From Deltaproteobacteria bacterium (GTDB lineage Bacteria > Desulfobacterota > Dissulfuribacteria > Dissulfuribacterales > QOAL01): a DNA stretch of 14,605 nucleotides. The stretch lies in NCBI GenBank assembly GCA_026996955.1, contig JALWJV010000243.1, positions 1 to 14,605 on the forward strand, in the 5' to 3' direction. A program made the position numbers and the translations under genes. Below the pieces are notes generated by a model. It did no database searches. It was not told the origin of the DNA and saw only the letters and a list, made by a program, of their open reading frames with translations. Positions 1 through 7,422 of the stretch are shown piece after piece. Numbering within the stretch: the first letter of the stretch is position 1; each line of letters begins with the position of its first letter.

Positions 1-382
1 CACACTCTAACGCACACTGCCCCCTGGCATATCCGGTCTTCCTGAGCCTGCCCCTTATGCCGGTCATGTCCCGGCCACAGCCAGGCCTGACTGCTTTTGC
101 GTAAAATGTGGTCCGGTCTTTACCGAAACTTCCCCAGGCCCGGGCCATCCTTCCCGGCCGGACACCTCCTGGAATCCATCTGTCCTCTACACTTATAACA
201 ACACGGTGAGTTGCATTACAGTCAACGGTTGAGGCACTCATCTTGCCTGCACACATTATTATCCTGCCGCTGTCACGATCCACTGAAATCACCGTGCCCC
301 GCAGCAATGTCTCACCTGCCTGGACGTAACCTGCGGCACAAAACATAAATATAACTGTTATACAAAAGGCCAAGCTTTTCAT
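1..382 (-). CDS. Small secreted OB-fold-like protein, 5' part only (runs off left edge)
   Basis: The minus strand is open from ATG at 382-380 to the window edge, giving 127 codons without a stop. The 3' end is missing. An AGGAG ribosome binding site lies complementary to 389-393, seven bases before the ATG. The protein begins with a Sec signal peptide (MKSLAFCITVIFMFCAAGYVQA, cleavage probably after VQA). It continues with a pattern typical of small secreted OB-fold domains: GTVISVDRDSGRI, then a strand ending VVISV, then GGVRPGRMARAWGSF and FYAKAV. Several cysteines follow, including RPGCGRD and RGQC. It is transcribed divergently from the gene at 746, which has a comparable strand pattern, so the two may be functionally linked (inference). 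I do not recognise a named family with certainty; similarity to DUF5666-like proteins is only an impression. Confidence 0.75.
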   Translation of the reverse strand, partial: MKSLAFCITVIFMFCAAGYVQAGETLLRGTVISVDRDSGRIIMCAGKMSASTVDCNATHRVVISVEDRWIPGGVRPGRMARAWGSFGKDRTTFYAKAVRPGCGRDMTGIRGRLRKTGYARGQCALEC

Positions 383-553
383 TAGATGCTCCTGTCTTTT
401 CCATTTGCCTATGCCAGAAAACCTGTTCAATAATCCATACATTCAATGTTGAGCAAATAACAGACCATCTTTTACAAACTTTCAGAAGGCTTCCCAGCCC
501 CCGTTTTTACGGCAAAAAAGCACCAACCATACCCGTCCCCTGCACTAATTGAT

Positions 554-590
554 TCGACAATCTTGTCGAGCAACCTGCACGGATTGTCGA
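554..590. promoter_or_regulatory. Probable enhancer-binding-protein sites (TTGTCGA repeats)
   Basis: TCGACAA (554-560), two bases, then TTGTCGA (563-569) forms a perfect 7-2-7 palindrome. A further TTGTCGA at 584-590 repeats in the same orientation 21 bp on, about two helical turns. The group lies roughly 105-130 bp upstream of the start site predicted from the sigma-54-like promoter at 667, the usual distance for a bacterial enhancer-binding activator. The sequence is seen directly; the role is inferred. Confidence 0.5.
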
Positions 591-666
591 AAACCTTCCC
601 CTGAACAGGCATCATACTCTCAGTCTAACACACTGTAATAACGACACTTTGCCCTGACACCCAGAA

Positions 667-683
667 TTGGCACGAATCTTGAG
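667..683 (+). promoter_or_regulatory. Sigma-54-type -24/-12 promoter
   Basis: TTGGCACGAATCTTGAG matches the sigma-54 consensus TTGGCACG-N4-TTGCW at every defined position except the C of the -12 GC, which is A here. The spacing is correct. The predicted start is near 694, leaving a leader of about 50 bases before the gene at 746. Activator-like repeats lie at 554-590. Together these suggest activator-dependent, signal-responsive expression of the two secreted protein genes downstream. Confidence 0.6.
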
Positions 684-745
684 TATAACCTTGAACACCG
701 GCCGGAATTAATTAACCAAAAAATTTCCAACTAAGGAGAAAGAAA

Positions 746-1237
746 ATGAGAGTAAGAAAAACAGTAATATATCTTACAACACTGCTTGTACTATTTACAG
801 CCCCAGCCCTGGTAGCGGCATACGGTCATGGCACAGGCACATGCCCCCTTGCAGATTCAGTTGACAGCACCCCGGTTGCAATCGAGGGCATGGTAACTGC
901 CATCGGCACACCCGGAACAGGCATGTCTATTGATACAGGTGACGAGGTATTGACCGTTTACGGTATTGGACCAGTATGGTTCTGGAACAAAATCGGCGTT
1001 GCACGCCCGGAGGTAGGGGAACAGGTCTCTGTCTCAGGCTTTGAAGTAACACTGTCTGACGGTTCTACCAGGATCATCGCTACAGAGATCACAGTTGGTG
1101 ATGCTACCATCACCCTTAGAGATGCAGAAACAGGAATTCCTGCATGGAGACAGTCTTGCAGTGGTTGTACAATGTCCGGCTCCGGCAAAGGCACGGGGCA
1201 GCGCAGTCAGCGCAGGGACGGAAGCTGCATGCGCTAA
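746..1237 (+). CDS. Secreted OB-fold-like small protein with Cys-containing tail
   Basis: A 163-aa protein preceded by a good ribosome binding site (AAGGAG, 733-738, seven bases before ATG). Residues 1-25 form a Sec signal peptide ending ALVAA. Residues about 42-118 show an alternating beta pattern (IEGMVTAIGTPGTGMSID, EVLTVYGIGPVWFWNK, GEQVSVSGFEV, STRIIATEITV) that fits an OB-like barrel of the periplasmic binding type. The C-terminal 30 residues are basic and flexible, with CSGC and a final CMR, which could bind metal or form disulfides. It lies downstream of a sigma-54-type promoter and is followed by a second small secreted protein, probably in one transcript. I do not recognise a named family, and no substrate can be deduced. 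Confidence 0.85.
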   Translation: MRVRKTVIYLTTLLVLFTAPALVAAYGHGTGTCPLADSVDSTPVAIEGMVTAIGTPGTGMSIDTGDEVLTVYGIGPVWFWNKIGVARPEVGEQVSVSGFEVTLSDGSTRIIATEITVGDATITLRDAETGIPAWRQSCSGCTMSGSGKGTGQRSQRRDGSCMR

Positions 1238-1266
1238 TTGGCGGAATTGTTCAGTACATACCGCTG

Positions 1267-1289
1267 GCGGGACGCATGCTGTGTCCCGC
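1267..1289 (+). other. Intercistronic stem-loop
   Basis: GCGGGAC (1267-1273) pairs with GTCCCGC (1283-1289). A G-U and a C-G pair extend the stem inside, leaving a five-base loop. It sits between two co-directional secreted protein genes and is not followed by a T tract. It is therefore more likely an mRNA-stability or partial-attenuation element than a full terminator (inference). Confidence 0.5.
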
Positions 1290-1315
1290 AACTACAATAT
1301 GACAGGAGGAATATT

Positions 1316-1681
1316 ATGAAAACCAGGACAATTATCACAATAATGGCAATGGCCACGCTCATTGGCACATCCGCCATGGCTGCAGACTACAGTGGTTACA
1401 GCACAGAGGAACTGAGCAATATGAGAGGAACCATGAGAAATGCCAGCCAGGAGGAGAAAAATGCCTTCAGGAAAGAGTGGCAAAGCCGAATGAGAAGTGA
1501 TTCCTCCTATGAAGGCACAGGTAAAGGCTCGAGGGACCAGCATCAGAACCAGCACCAGTACAGATACAGGCACAACAACTCCGGCCAGTCGGATTATGGC
1601 CAGATGCAGGGCGGCGGCCGCGGAGGATATGGAGGTGGTGGCCGCGGCATGCATGGCGGAGGTGGCAGAGGCCGCCGGTAG
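1316..1681 (+). CDS. Secreted DUF1104-like protein with Gly/Arg-rich tail
   Basis: A 121-aa protein. The start at 1316 is chosen because AGGAGG (1304-1309) is correctly spaced and a signal peptide begins there (MKTRTIITIMAMATLIGTSAMA). The same frame is open upstream to 1238 but has no ribosome binding site there. The mature N-terminus DYSGYSTEELSNMRG...EKNAFRKEWQSRMR resembles the DUF1104 pattern of periplasmic proteins of unknown function. Residues from about 70 are low-complexity: Gln/His-rich, then GGGRGGYGGGGRGMHGGGGRGRR. Such a tail may be disordered or bind polyanions or metal through its His residues (inference). It is probably co-transcribed with the gene at 746. The function is unknown. 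Confidence 0.85.
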   Translation: MKTRTIITIMAMATLIGTSAMAADYSGYSTEELSNMRGTMRNASQEEKNAFRKEWQSRMRSDSSYEGTGKGSRDQHQNQHQYRYRHNNSGQSDYGQMQGGGRGGYGGGGRGMHGGGGRGRR

Positions 1682-1694
1682 GCTCTGCTCCATT

Positions 1695-1715
1695 GGCCAG
1701 GTTCCCCACCTGGCC
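1695..1715 (+). terminator. GC-rich hairpin after the secreted-protein genes
   Basis: GGCCAGGT (1695-1702) and ACCTGGCC (1708-1715) form a perfect 8-bp stem with a five-base TCCCC loop, 14 bases after the stop codon. No T run follows, so it may act as a transcript 3'-end protector or work together with the larger inverted repeat at 1741. Confidence 0.5.
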
Positions 1716-1740
1716 GTAACCTATTCCCTTCCTATTTCCC

Positions 1741-1785
1741 ATTGCCTCCCTTTCCCTCTCCCACAAAAATCCAAAGGGAGGCAAT
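1741..1785. terminator. 13-bp perfect inverted repeat between convergent genes
   Basis: ATTGCCTCCCTTT (1741-1753) and AAAGGGAGGCAAT (1773-1785) are perfectly complementary, with a 19-base loop. The repeat lies between the plus-strand secreted genes and the minus-strand mobB. The outer stem is A/T-edged, consistent with a bidirectional terminator. A short mobile repeat is the alternative. Confidence 0.5.
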
Positions 1786-1879
1786 TTCTCCACCACCCTA
1801 CCTTAAGTTGTTTGTTAAATTTGTAACTTTTTCTGGTTAGACAATAACGAATTTGCAATCAAATATAGATTTTGTCTTA

Positions 1880-2545
1880 CTACAGTTCCTCGTTCTCAGG
1901 AAGAGTAACAGAAATCTCTATCTTGCTTGCCCCCTCGGTATGTTTAAGAGAACTCACAAACCCCGCTATTGTTCCTGCCAGGCAGTCCTGAACAAAACCC
2001 TTCAGGGGAATCTTACGGCCGTTTACCACAAGTGATGCCGAGGGCATTTCCCTGTTTTTAAGTATGTACCGACTTTCAAGAAACTCTGCTATCTCCCTGA
2101 TCTCATCGGGTCTGAACAGATGATAGCCACCCACAGGCTCCGTGGATATTACCGCTATAACACCTGACACACTGTCCCTGAGACTCTGAGTGCTCTCACC
2201 GCCTGCCACCTCTATCTTGTCCACGCCCTCTGCATTTTTAAACCCCTCTCCAATGACGAGGTCAACATCAGGAAAGAACCTGTGGGCCATGGTAAGAAGT
2301 GAAAGGCCGCTATTATTTCCCATGACTACCATGTTATCCGGAGATACAAAGGCGACAGGTTCTGCCCCGGCCTGTGCCAGCCTTCCGGTATCGGAATCTG
2401 TGGAATCAAAGGATATGCCTGTGTGCTTGCTTGATTTTATCACTCCAACCCTGTGACCCCTTTCAGTTAACTCCCTTATGACATCACAGAGAATGGTGGT
2501 TTTTCCTGAATCGTGCCAACCTATGAATGTAACTAACGGGGGCAT
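1880..2545 (-). CDS. mobB: MobB, molybdopterin-guanine dinucleotide biosynthesis adaptor (GTP-binding)
   Basis: A 221-aa protein with ATG at 2545-2543 and a strong AGGAGG ribosome binding site complementary to 2550-2555. The N-terminus carries a Walker A loop, GWHDSGKT (residues 9-16), followed by the MobB-typical stretch RGHRVGVIKSSKHTG. The middle VDLVIGEGFKNAEGVDKIEV also fits the family. MobB binds GTP and assists MobA in attaching GMP to molybdopterin, forming the bis-PGD cofactor used by formate dehydrogenases. Beyond about residue 165 there is a C-terminal extension (SLVVNGRKIPLKGFVQDCLAGTIAGFVSS), longer than in the E. coli protein. The location just downstream of the formate dehydrogenase operon fits cofactor supply for that enzyme. 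A 104-bp palindrome lies directly upstream in its leader. Confidence 0.93.
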   Translation of the reverse strand: MPPLVTFIGWHDSGKTTILCDVIRELTERGHRVGVIKSSKHTGISFDSTDSDTGRLAQAGAEPVAFVSPDNMVVMGNNSGLSLLTMAHRFFPDVDLVIGEGFKNAEGVDKIEVAGGESTQSLRDSVSGVIAVISTEPVGGYHLFRPDEIREIAEFLESRYILKNREMPSASLVVNGRKIPLKGFVQDCLAGTIAGFVSSLKHTEGASKIEISVTLPENEEL

Positions 2546-2560
2546 TTATTCCTCCTTATT

Positions 2561-2664
2561 ATCTGCTCACAGGGTACCGCATCTACCGCGTTGTCGGGAC
2601 TCGAAGTACAGGAAGTACGCCTTCGTCCCCGCCGCCTTGCACCTGCAGCACCCTGTGGGCAGAT
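2561..2664. repeat. 104-bp fold-back palindromic element (element C) in the mobB leader
   Basis: The left end ATCTGCTCACAGGGTACCGC (2561-2580) is matched by the inverted right end, whose complement reads ATCTGCCCACAGGGTGCTGC. The two arms stay similar almost to the centre: GTTGTCGGGACTCGAAGTAC against GGCGGCGGGGACGAAGGCGTAC. The whole unit can fold into one long imperfect hairpin. It ends three bases from the mobB ribosome binding site, so it would be part of the mobB transcript leader if transcription starts upstream. It looks like a dispersed REP/MITE-type element, but only one copy is in the window. Confidence 0.7.
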
Positions 2665-2668
2665 ATAT

Positions 2669-2697
2669 CGTATAAAAAATATTTTTCGTTATATGAA
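2669..2697 (-). promoter_or_regulatory. mobB: Weak candidate sigma-70-type promoter for mobB
   Basis: On the minus strand TTCATA (2697-2692), a 17-base spacer and TATACG (2674-2669) resemble -35 and -10 boxes, each matching four of six positions. The region is very A/T-rich, so chance matches are likely. If used, transcription would start at or just inside the edge of the palindrome, placing nearly all of it in the mRNA. Confidence 0.3.
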
Positions 2698-2735
2698 TTC
2701 ATCCTGGAAGGGGCGAGTAGTGACCCTCCTTGAAA

Positions 2736-2761
2736 CAAAAAGACGGCCATGAAAGACCGTC
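2736..2761 (-). terminator. Rho-independent terminator of the formate dehydrogenase operon
   Basis: Read on the minus strand, GACGGTC TTTCAT GGCCGTC forms a 7-bp stem (one G-U pair) with a six-base loop, followed at once by TTTTTG. It lies 29 bases after the cytochrome b stop codon and upstream of the mobB leader, separating the two transcripts. Confidence 0.75.
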
Positions 2762-2789
2762 AGAGAAGAATGTGAACAACCACTAATTA

Positions 2790-3671
2790 TTATTGAATTT
2801 TATACCTGCTGTGCAGAATTTCCACCTCTTCCCGGGGCTTGTAACCATTTATCATGCTTTGCAGAGACCCTTTTATTGCAAACAGGGACATGTAGAGATG
2901 TATTATGAAAAAGCCGGTGAGCGCTGCGCCGAGGAGATTATGGATTATTGCGGCAAGCCTCAGGGAATCCACGGGTTCTCCAAAGGCAAACATCTGGTAG
3001 CCTGTCCAGGCCATAACCCCGCCGCCAACAGTGGCAAGCCAGAACCAGATCTTCTGCCCTGCATTAAACTTGCCTGCAGGCACAGGCCTTTTTTCCCTGC
3101 TTAGATACCCTCCCATGATAAAAAACCATTTCAGGTCATAGGGCATGGGAAACATATCCTTTAACCATATTAAAAACATCCACGGGGCAGCCAGAGCAAA
3201 AATCAGAGCTGAAATCAGGTGGATGTGCCTGGCATTCATTATCAGGGAACCGCCGCCAAACACCTTCCCAAAGATCACAGCAAGACCTGTGAGCACCAGC
3301 AGTGTAAAGGATATGGCTGCAATCCAATGAACAAAACGGGTAAAGGCCCCGAAAAAGAAGACCTTGCCCTTGCCATGATCAAAGACCTTGGGGCCAAATG
3401 CCACAAAATGGAGAAGGAATACGGCAGGGAGAGAGACGATTGTCCAGAGGAATACAGGTTTGAAAAGCGCTGGCTGCCACCTGGTAAACAGCTCTCCATA
3501 TTGCTGCCAGTTTCCGACAATTATGTTGCTTAACCGGGTAAAGACCGCTGTGACAGATTCGTAGCCAGGGCTGAAAAGAAACTGATTCTGACCATAGACC
3601 GAACTTCCAAGGGCTGCGGCAATACTGAAAATGGAAAAAATCGTCAAGAAAGAAAGAGATGACTTCTTCAT
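2790..3671 (-). CDS. fdhC: Formate dehydrogenase cytochrome b (gamma) subunit
   Basis: A 293-aa integral membrane protein. The start at 3671 is chosen because AAGGA lies seven bases upstream (complement of 3679-3683) and a signal or first hydrophobic segment follows (MKKSSLSFLTIFSIFSIAAALG). An upstream in-frame start would translate the repeat at 3707-3885. After a periplasmic stretch come four membrane helices carrying His residues suited to bind two b-type haems: RFVHWIAA, ARHIHLISA, IIHNLLG and FFIIHLYMS. This matches the FdnI/FdoI family, which takes electrons from the Fe-S subunit and reduces quinone. It is the last gene of the operon, separated from fdhB by repeat A, and is followed by a terminator. 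The gene symbol follows common usage for this subunit. Confidence 0.92.
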   Translation of the reverse strand: MKKSSLSFLTIFSIFSIAAALGSSVYGQNQFLFSPGYESVTAVFTRLSNIIVGNWQQYGELFTRWQPALFKPVFLWTIVSLPAVFLLHFVAFGPKVFDHGKGKVFFFGAFTRFVHWIAAISFTLLVLTGLAVIFGKVFGGGSLIMNARHIHLISALIFALAAPWMFLIWLKDMFPMPYDLKWFFIMGGYLSREKRPVPAGKFNAGQKIWFWLATVGGGVMAWTGYQMFAFGEPVDSLRLAAIIHNLLGAALTGFFIIHLYMSLFAIKGSLQSMINGYKPREEVEILHSRYKIQ

Positions 3672-3706
3672 GGCCCTGTCCTTATTATCTTTGCATCTAT
3701 TCAGCG

Positions 3707-3885
3707 TGATAATTGGTCTTGTTTTGGAGTGACTTTGAAGAATTTCGTAGTTTTTCTTGGGGAAGCGCAGCCAGAAAATCGCGTCTGTCTGAGCGATGCA
3801 CCAGCGAGTTTCGCGATTTTGGCGTAGCAAGCCTTAGAAAAACAAGAAATTGTTCTCCGGGACGGAAAAACAAGACCAATTATCA
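3707..3885. repeat. Fold-back repeat, family A copy 1
   Basis: A 179-bp element with perfect 19-bp terminal inverted repeats: TGATAATTGGTCTTGTTTT at 3707-3725, complemented at 3867-3885. Inside, AAAATCGCG and CGCGATTTT pair, and the flanking arms are also imperfectly complementary, so the unit folds back on itself. The core is about 93% identical (my count) to the inverted copy at 11408-11587, but the outermost bases (TGATAATT) are not shared with that copy. It lies between fdhB and the cytochrome b gene in the operon and encodes no credible protein. Confidence 0.85.
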
Positions 3886-3989
3886 ACCTTATAATATCAA
3901 TACGCTGAACAGTTACCTTAACTTCAGGGGCAACCAGGAAAGGAAGACCTGCCGCTGACTGCCCCGAAATCACATCTAAACGGCTAATG

Positions 3990-4577
3990 CTATTTTCCCT
4001 TGTACGCCTTGTCCCAGCCCCAGGCACCGGAGCCTGAGCCACGCTCAAATGCCCGCTTGCGATAGATGTCTGCTACCACATCTGCATCACCTGCAAGCAG
4101 GGCCTTGGTGGAGCACATGGCAGCACAGAGAGGTGGTTTACCCTCGGCGATACGGTTCTGGCCATAGAGTTTTCTCTCCTTGTCACTGAAGGTCTCAGCC
4201 GGCCCTCCTGCACAGAACGTGCATTTGTCCATTGCGCCCCGTGCACCGAACACCTGGCCTGCAGGAAACTGCGGCGCTCCAAAAGGACATGCCATGAAGC
4301 AGTAGCCACAGCCAATGCAGGTCTCCTTGTTGACAAGTACAATGCCGTCTTCTCTCTGGTAGATGGCCTTCACCGGGCAGACTGCTATACACGGTGCATC
4401 AGCACAGTGCATGCAGGAGATAGAGACCGATTTTTCCCCTGGCCTGCCCTCGTTTATTGTAACCACCCTGCGCCTGTTGATGCCCACGGGGATATTGTTG
4501 CCTTCCTTGCAGGCAATGACACAGCCGTTGCAGTCAATGCAGCGTTCCACATCACACAGAAATTTCATTCTTGCCAT
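3990..4577 (-). CDS. fdhB: Formate dehydrogenase iron-sulfur (beta) subunit
   Basis: A 195-aa ferredoxin-like protein with sixteen or more cysteines in the four-cluster pattern of the FdnH/FdhB/DmsB family: CIDCNGC plus C (residues 13-23), CMHCADAPC plus C (55-67), CIGCGYC plus C (87-97), CTFC (119-122) and CAAMC (151-155). It passes electrons from the FdhA active site to the cytochrome b. It lacks the C-terminal membrane helix of E. coli FdnH (about 290 aa) and has no signal peptide, so it is probably exported with FdhA as a Tat hitchhiker (inference). GGGGAGG precedes ATG at 4577, and only 22 bases separate it from the fdhA stop codon. Confidence 0.94.
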   Translation of the reverse strand: MARMKFLCDVERCIDCNGCVIACKEGNNIPVGINRRRVVTINEGRPGEKSVSISCMHCADAPCIAVCPVKAIYQREDGIVLVNKETCIGCGYCFMACPFGAPQFPAGQVFGARGAMDKCTFCAGGPAETFSDKERKLYGQNRIAEGKPPLCAAMCSTKALLAGDADVVADIYRKRAFERGSGSGAWGWDKAYKGK

Positions 4578-4599
4578 TTCTATTTACCTCCCCTTGTCA

Positions 4600-7389
4600 T
4601 CAAGCCGGTGTTACGCTGCACAGGCCATCCTTTGTGGCCTGTATCTGGGTAATAATGTCATAGCCATAGTTGGTGACTACATTAGCGGATTCCCCGGTGA
4701 CGTACGGCTCAAGCCCCTTGGGATATCTGTCCATAAGGGATTTTCCTTCAAACTCTCCGGCAAAGTGGAAGGGAAGGAAGATGGTGTGCTCATCCACCCT
4801 GTCCGTGACCTTTGCCTTTACCTTTATCCTGCCGCCGTCAGGAGACTCTATCCAGATCATCTGGCCATGCATGATCCCCAGGTTATTTGCTGTCCGCTCA
4901 TTAATCTCGGCATACATTTCGGGCTGAAGCTCCGAGAGGTACTTGTTGCCCCTGGTTTCGGCACCGCCGCCCATGTGTTCAACCATCCTGCCGGTGATAA
5001 TTACAAACGGGAATTTCTTGACAAGTTCAGGGTTCTGCTCGCTCTTGAATTTTGTATAAACCCTGTAATGATCCGGTTTGTCCGCATAGGTGGGATACTT
5101 TGCGATAAGATCCGGCCTCGGGGAGTGGAGAGGCTCCCTGTGTACAGGAACCTGGTCAGGGAATGTCCAGACAACACACCTGGCCCTGGCATTTCCAAAG
5201 GGGGCCATTCCCCGGCTGATTGCCTCCTTGATAGTCTTCTGGGATAGGTCTGTCTTCCAGTTTGTGCCAGGCACAATATCCTTGAATTCGGGGTATCCCC
5301 CCTTGACCTTGCTGCCCGGGTTTGCCACTCCTTCTGCTGCAAGCAGGTTTTCTGTCCTTCCATCCTTGTAGGTAATCTTGGTTCCAAACCTTGCCCTGAA
5401 GGGCAGGCCGCCCCTGGCAACCGGCTTAGATATATCATAAAGGATAGGAGTGCCGGGATGGGTTTCTGTCCAGCAGGGCCAGGGAAGCCCGTAATATTCA
5501 CCATCACACGGGCCGCCCTTTGCCTCAAGGGTGTCAATATCAAAGGTATGCCAGTTGAGAGTATGTTTCTTTATACGCTCAGGAAGGGCACCGTTGTAGC
5601 CGATTGTAAGTGTGCCCTTGCAGATCTCCCTGGTGATGTCTTCAGGAACCTGCTTGATATTCTTGTAAAACTTGTCTGCAAAGCCAAGCCTCTTTACAAG
5701 CTCTGCCATTATTGCATAATCATCCCTGCTCTCATAGACAGGGTCCACCACCTTGAAACGCCACTGGAACTGGCGTGATGTTGAGGTGAGGCTTCCAGAT
5801 GTCTCATACTGGCTTGAACAAGGCAGGAGATACACGTTATCCTTATCACCCCAGGCACTCATTGCAGGGGCAAACGGGTCAACAATGACTACAAGCTCCA
5901 GCTTGTCCATTGCCTTTTTCACTTTTGCCATCTGGGAGTTGGAGTTTCCGGCGCATCCCCACTGGATAAGCGCCTTTATAGGGGTGTACTGGGTAATCTT
6001 GTCGTCCTGGTTAACCCCCTCATACCAGCGGGCTAGGGTAAATCCCTTCTTGTTCATGTACTCCTTGCTGTGGAAGCGGGACTTTATCCAGTCAAAATCC
6101 ACATCCCAGACCCGGCACCAGTGCTTCCATGACCCGTCTTTCAGGCCGTAATAGCCCGGAAGGGAGTGGGAAAGCACGCACATGTCCGTTGCGCCCTGGA
6201 CGTTATCATGGCCACGGAAGATATTGGTGCCGCCGCCAGAGACTCCCATGTTTCCAAGCACAAGCTGGAGTATGCAGAATGCCCTGGTATTGCTGCTTCC
6301 TATGGAATGCTGGGTGCCTCCCATGCACCATACCACTGTCCCGGGCCTGTGGGTTGCCATGAGCTTGGCAATCCTCACCACCTCAGAGGCAGGGATACCT
6401 GTGATGTCCTCCACAACCTCGGGGGTGTAATGGCTGGCCACCTTGACCATCTCAGGGAAGCCTGCAACCCTGGCCCTGATAAACTCCTCGTCGTGCCAGC
6501 CATTTGATACAATCTGATTAATAAGTCCCATGACAAATGCGGTGTCCGTACCGGGCCTGATACGAACGTAATCCGTTGCCTTTGCCGCAAGCTTTGTAAA
6601 CCTGGGATCAACTACGATTACCGGGGCGTTGTTGACCTCCTTTGCATGGAGGATGTACTGCATGGCCACAGGATGGGCCTCTGCAGCATTTGAGCCGATC
6701 ATGAAAACCAGCTTTGAGTGCCTGATGTCATTCAGGCTGTTGGTCATTGCACCGTAACCCCATGTGTTGGCGACACCTGCCACCGTGGTGGAGTGTCATA
6801 TTCGGGCCTGGTGATCGATATTATTTGAACCCCAGAAGGCTGCAAATTTCCTCTGGAGATATGCCATCTCGTTTGAAACCTTGGCGCTTCCATTAAAATG
6901 GAGGGCGTCGGGGCCGTCTTGTTCGCGAATTTCAAGGAGCTTTGCTGCAATTTCATCAAGGGCCTGATCCCAAGAGATCTTCTGCCACTTGCCGCCAACC
7001 CTCTTCATGGGGCTTTTAAGCCTCTTTTCACTGGTCACCATATCAATGGCGCCTGCCCCCTTGCAGCAATGACCGCCGCGGGAAACCGGATGATCAGTTG
7101 CCACCTCCTGTCGTACCCACACCCCGTTCTGTACCTCTGCAATAATGCCGCACCCAACAGAACAGTATGTGCAGATTGTCTTGACCTTTTTTGAACCGGG
7201 ATAAGGCTCCTTTGCCTTTGTCTGCGCTGAAACCTTCCTGGTCAGTGTGGGGGCCAGGGCAGCGGTGGATACCGCAGCCGCGGCTGCTGAAAGCTTGAGG
7301 AAAGACCTCCTGGCCATCCTGGGGTTGATGGTTACCCTGCGGGATCTTTTGCCAGGGATGCTGTTATTAAATATCTTTTTCCGGGCCAT
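4600..7389 (-). CDS. fdhA: Selenocysteine formate dehydrogenase catalytic (alpha) subunit
   Basis: One reading frame of 929 residues interrupted only by TGA at 6798-6796, read as selenocysteine (residue 198). The context NIDHQARI-U-HSTTVAGVANTWGYGAMTN is the classic formate dehydrogenase active site, with the His after Sec also conserved. A twin-arginine signal (RRSFLKLS, residues 27-34) lies behind an unusually long N-terminal region and is followed by an Ala-rich h-region. The 4Fe-4S ligands are C73, C76, C80 and C108. DPRFTKLAAKATDYVRIRPGTDTAF binds the cofactor. The molybdopterin dinucleotide domain begins near residue 800. The enzyme oxidises periplasmic formate to CO2 using Mo- or W-bis-PGD. 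The start at 7389 follows an AGGGGGG box; M25 is an alternative start but lacks one. It is slightly shorter than E. coli FdnG. Confidence 0.95.
6758..6798 (-). promoter_or_regulatory. fdhA: Selenocysteine UGA codon and SECIS-type hairpin
   Basis: The UGA codon is complementary to 6796-6798. Immediately downstream the RNA can fold: lower stem CUCCA with UGGGG, an internal loop, then GGUGGC with GCCAAC (one mismatch) closing the loop AGGUGUC. The upper part CGGUGGCAGGU closely resembles the E. coli fdhF SECIS (CGGUUGCAGGU as I recall it), including the GGU in the apical loop recognised by SelB. The selA, selB, selC and selD genes are not in the window. Confidence 0.85.
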
Positions 7390-7422
7390 TTTTTACACCC
7401 CCCTTTTCAGTTAGTGCAGCTA

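Larger units (their letters stand above)
383..745. other. Divergent intergenic region
   Basis: There is no credible gene in this 363-bp stretch. It holds the TTGTCGA repeats, the sigma-54-type promoter for the plus-strand genes and their leader. No clear promoter was found for the minus-strand gene starting at 382, although its ribosome binding site is good. Confidence 0.6.

Noticed and set aside
501..512. CCGTTTTTACGG hairpin as a terminator
   Set aside because: The stem is only four pairs and no T tract follows on either strand at the right place.
3672..3830. N-terminal extension of the cytochrome b protein to 3830
   Set aside because: The added residues are a translation of repeat A. The same peptide appears at 11463, and a proper ribosome binding site stands before the ATG at 3671.
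4363..5247. 294-codon plus-strand open frame
   Set aside because: It lies opposite fdhA and fdhB, whose protein families are unmistakable. It has no ribosome binding site and no recognisable domain.
6796..7389. fdhA as a broken gene (pseudogene) because of the stop at 6796-6798
   Set aside because: The stop is TGA at the exact selenocysteine position of the family, the frame continues unchanged, and a SECIS-like hairpin follows.
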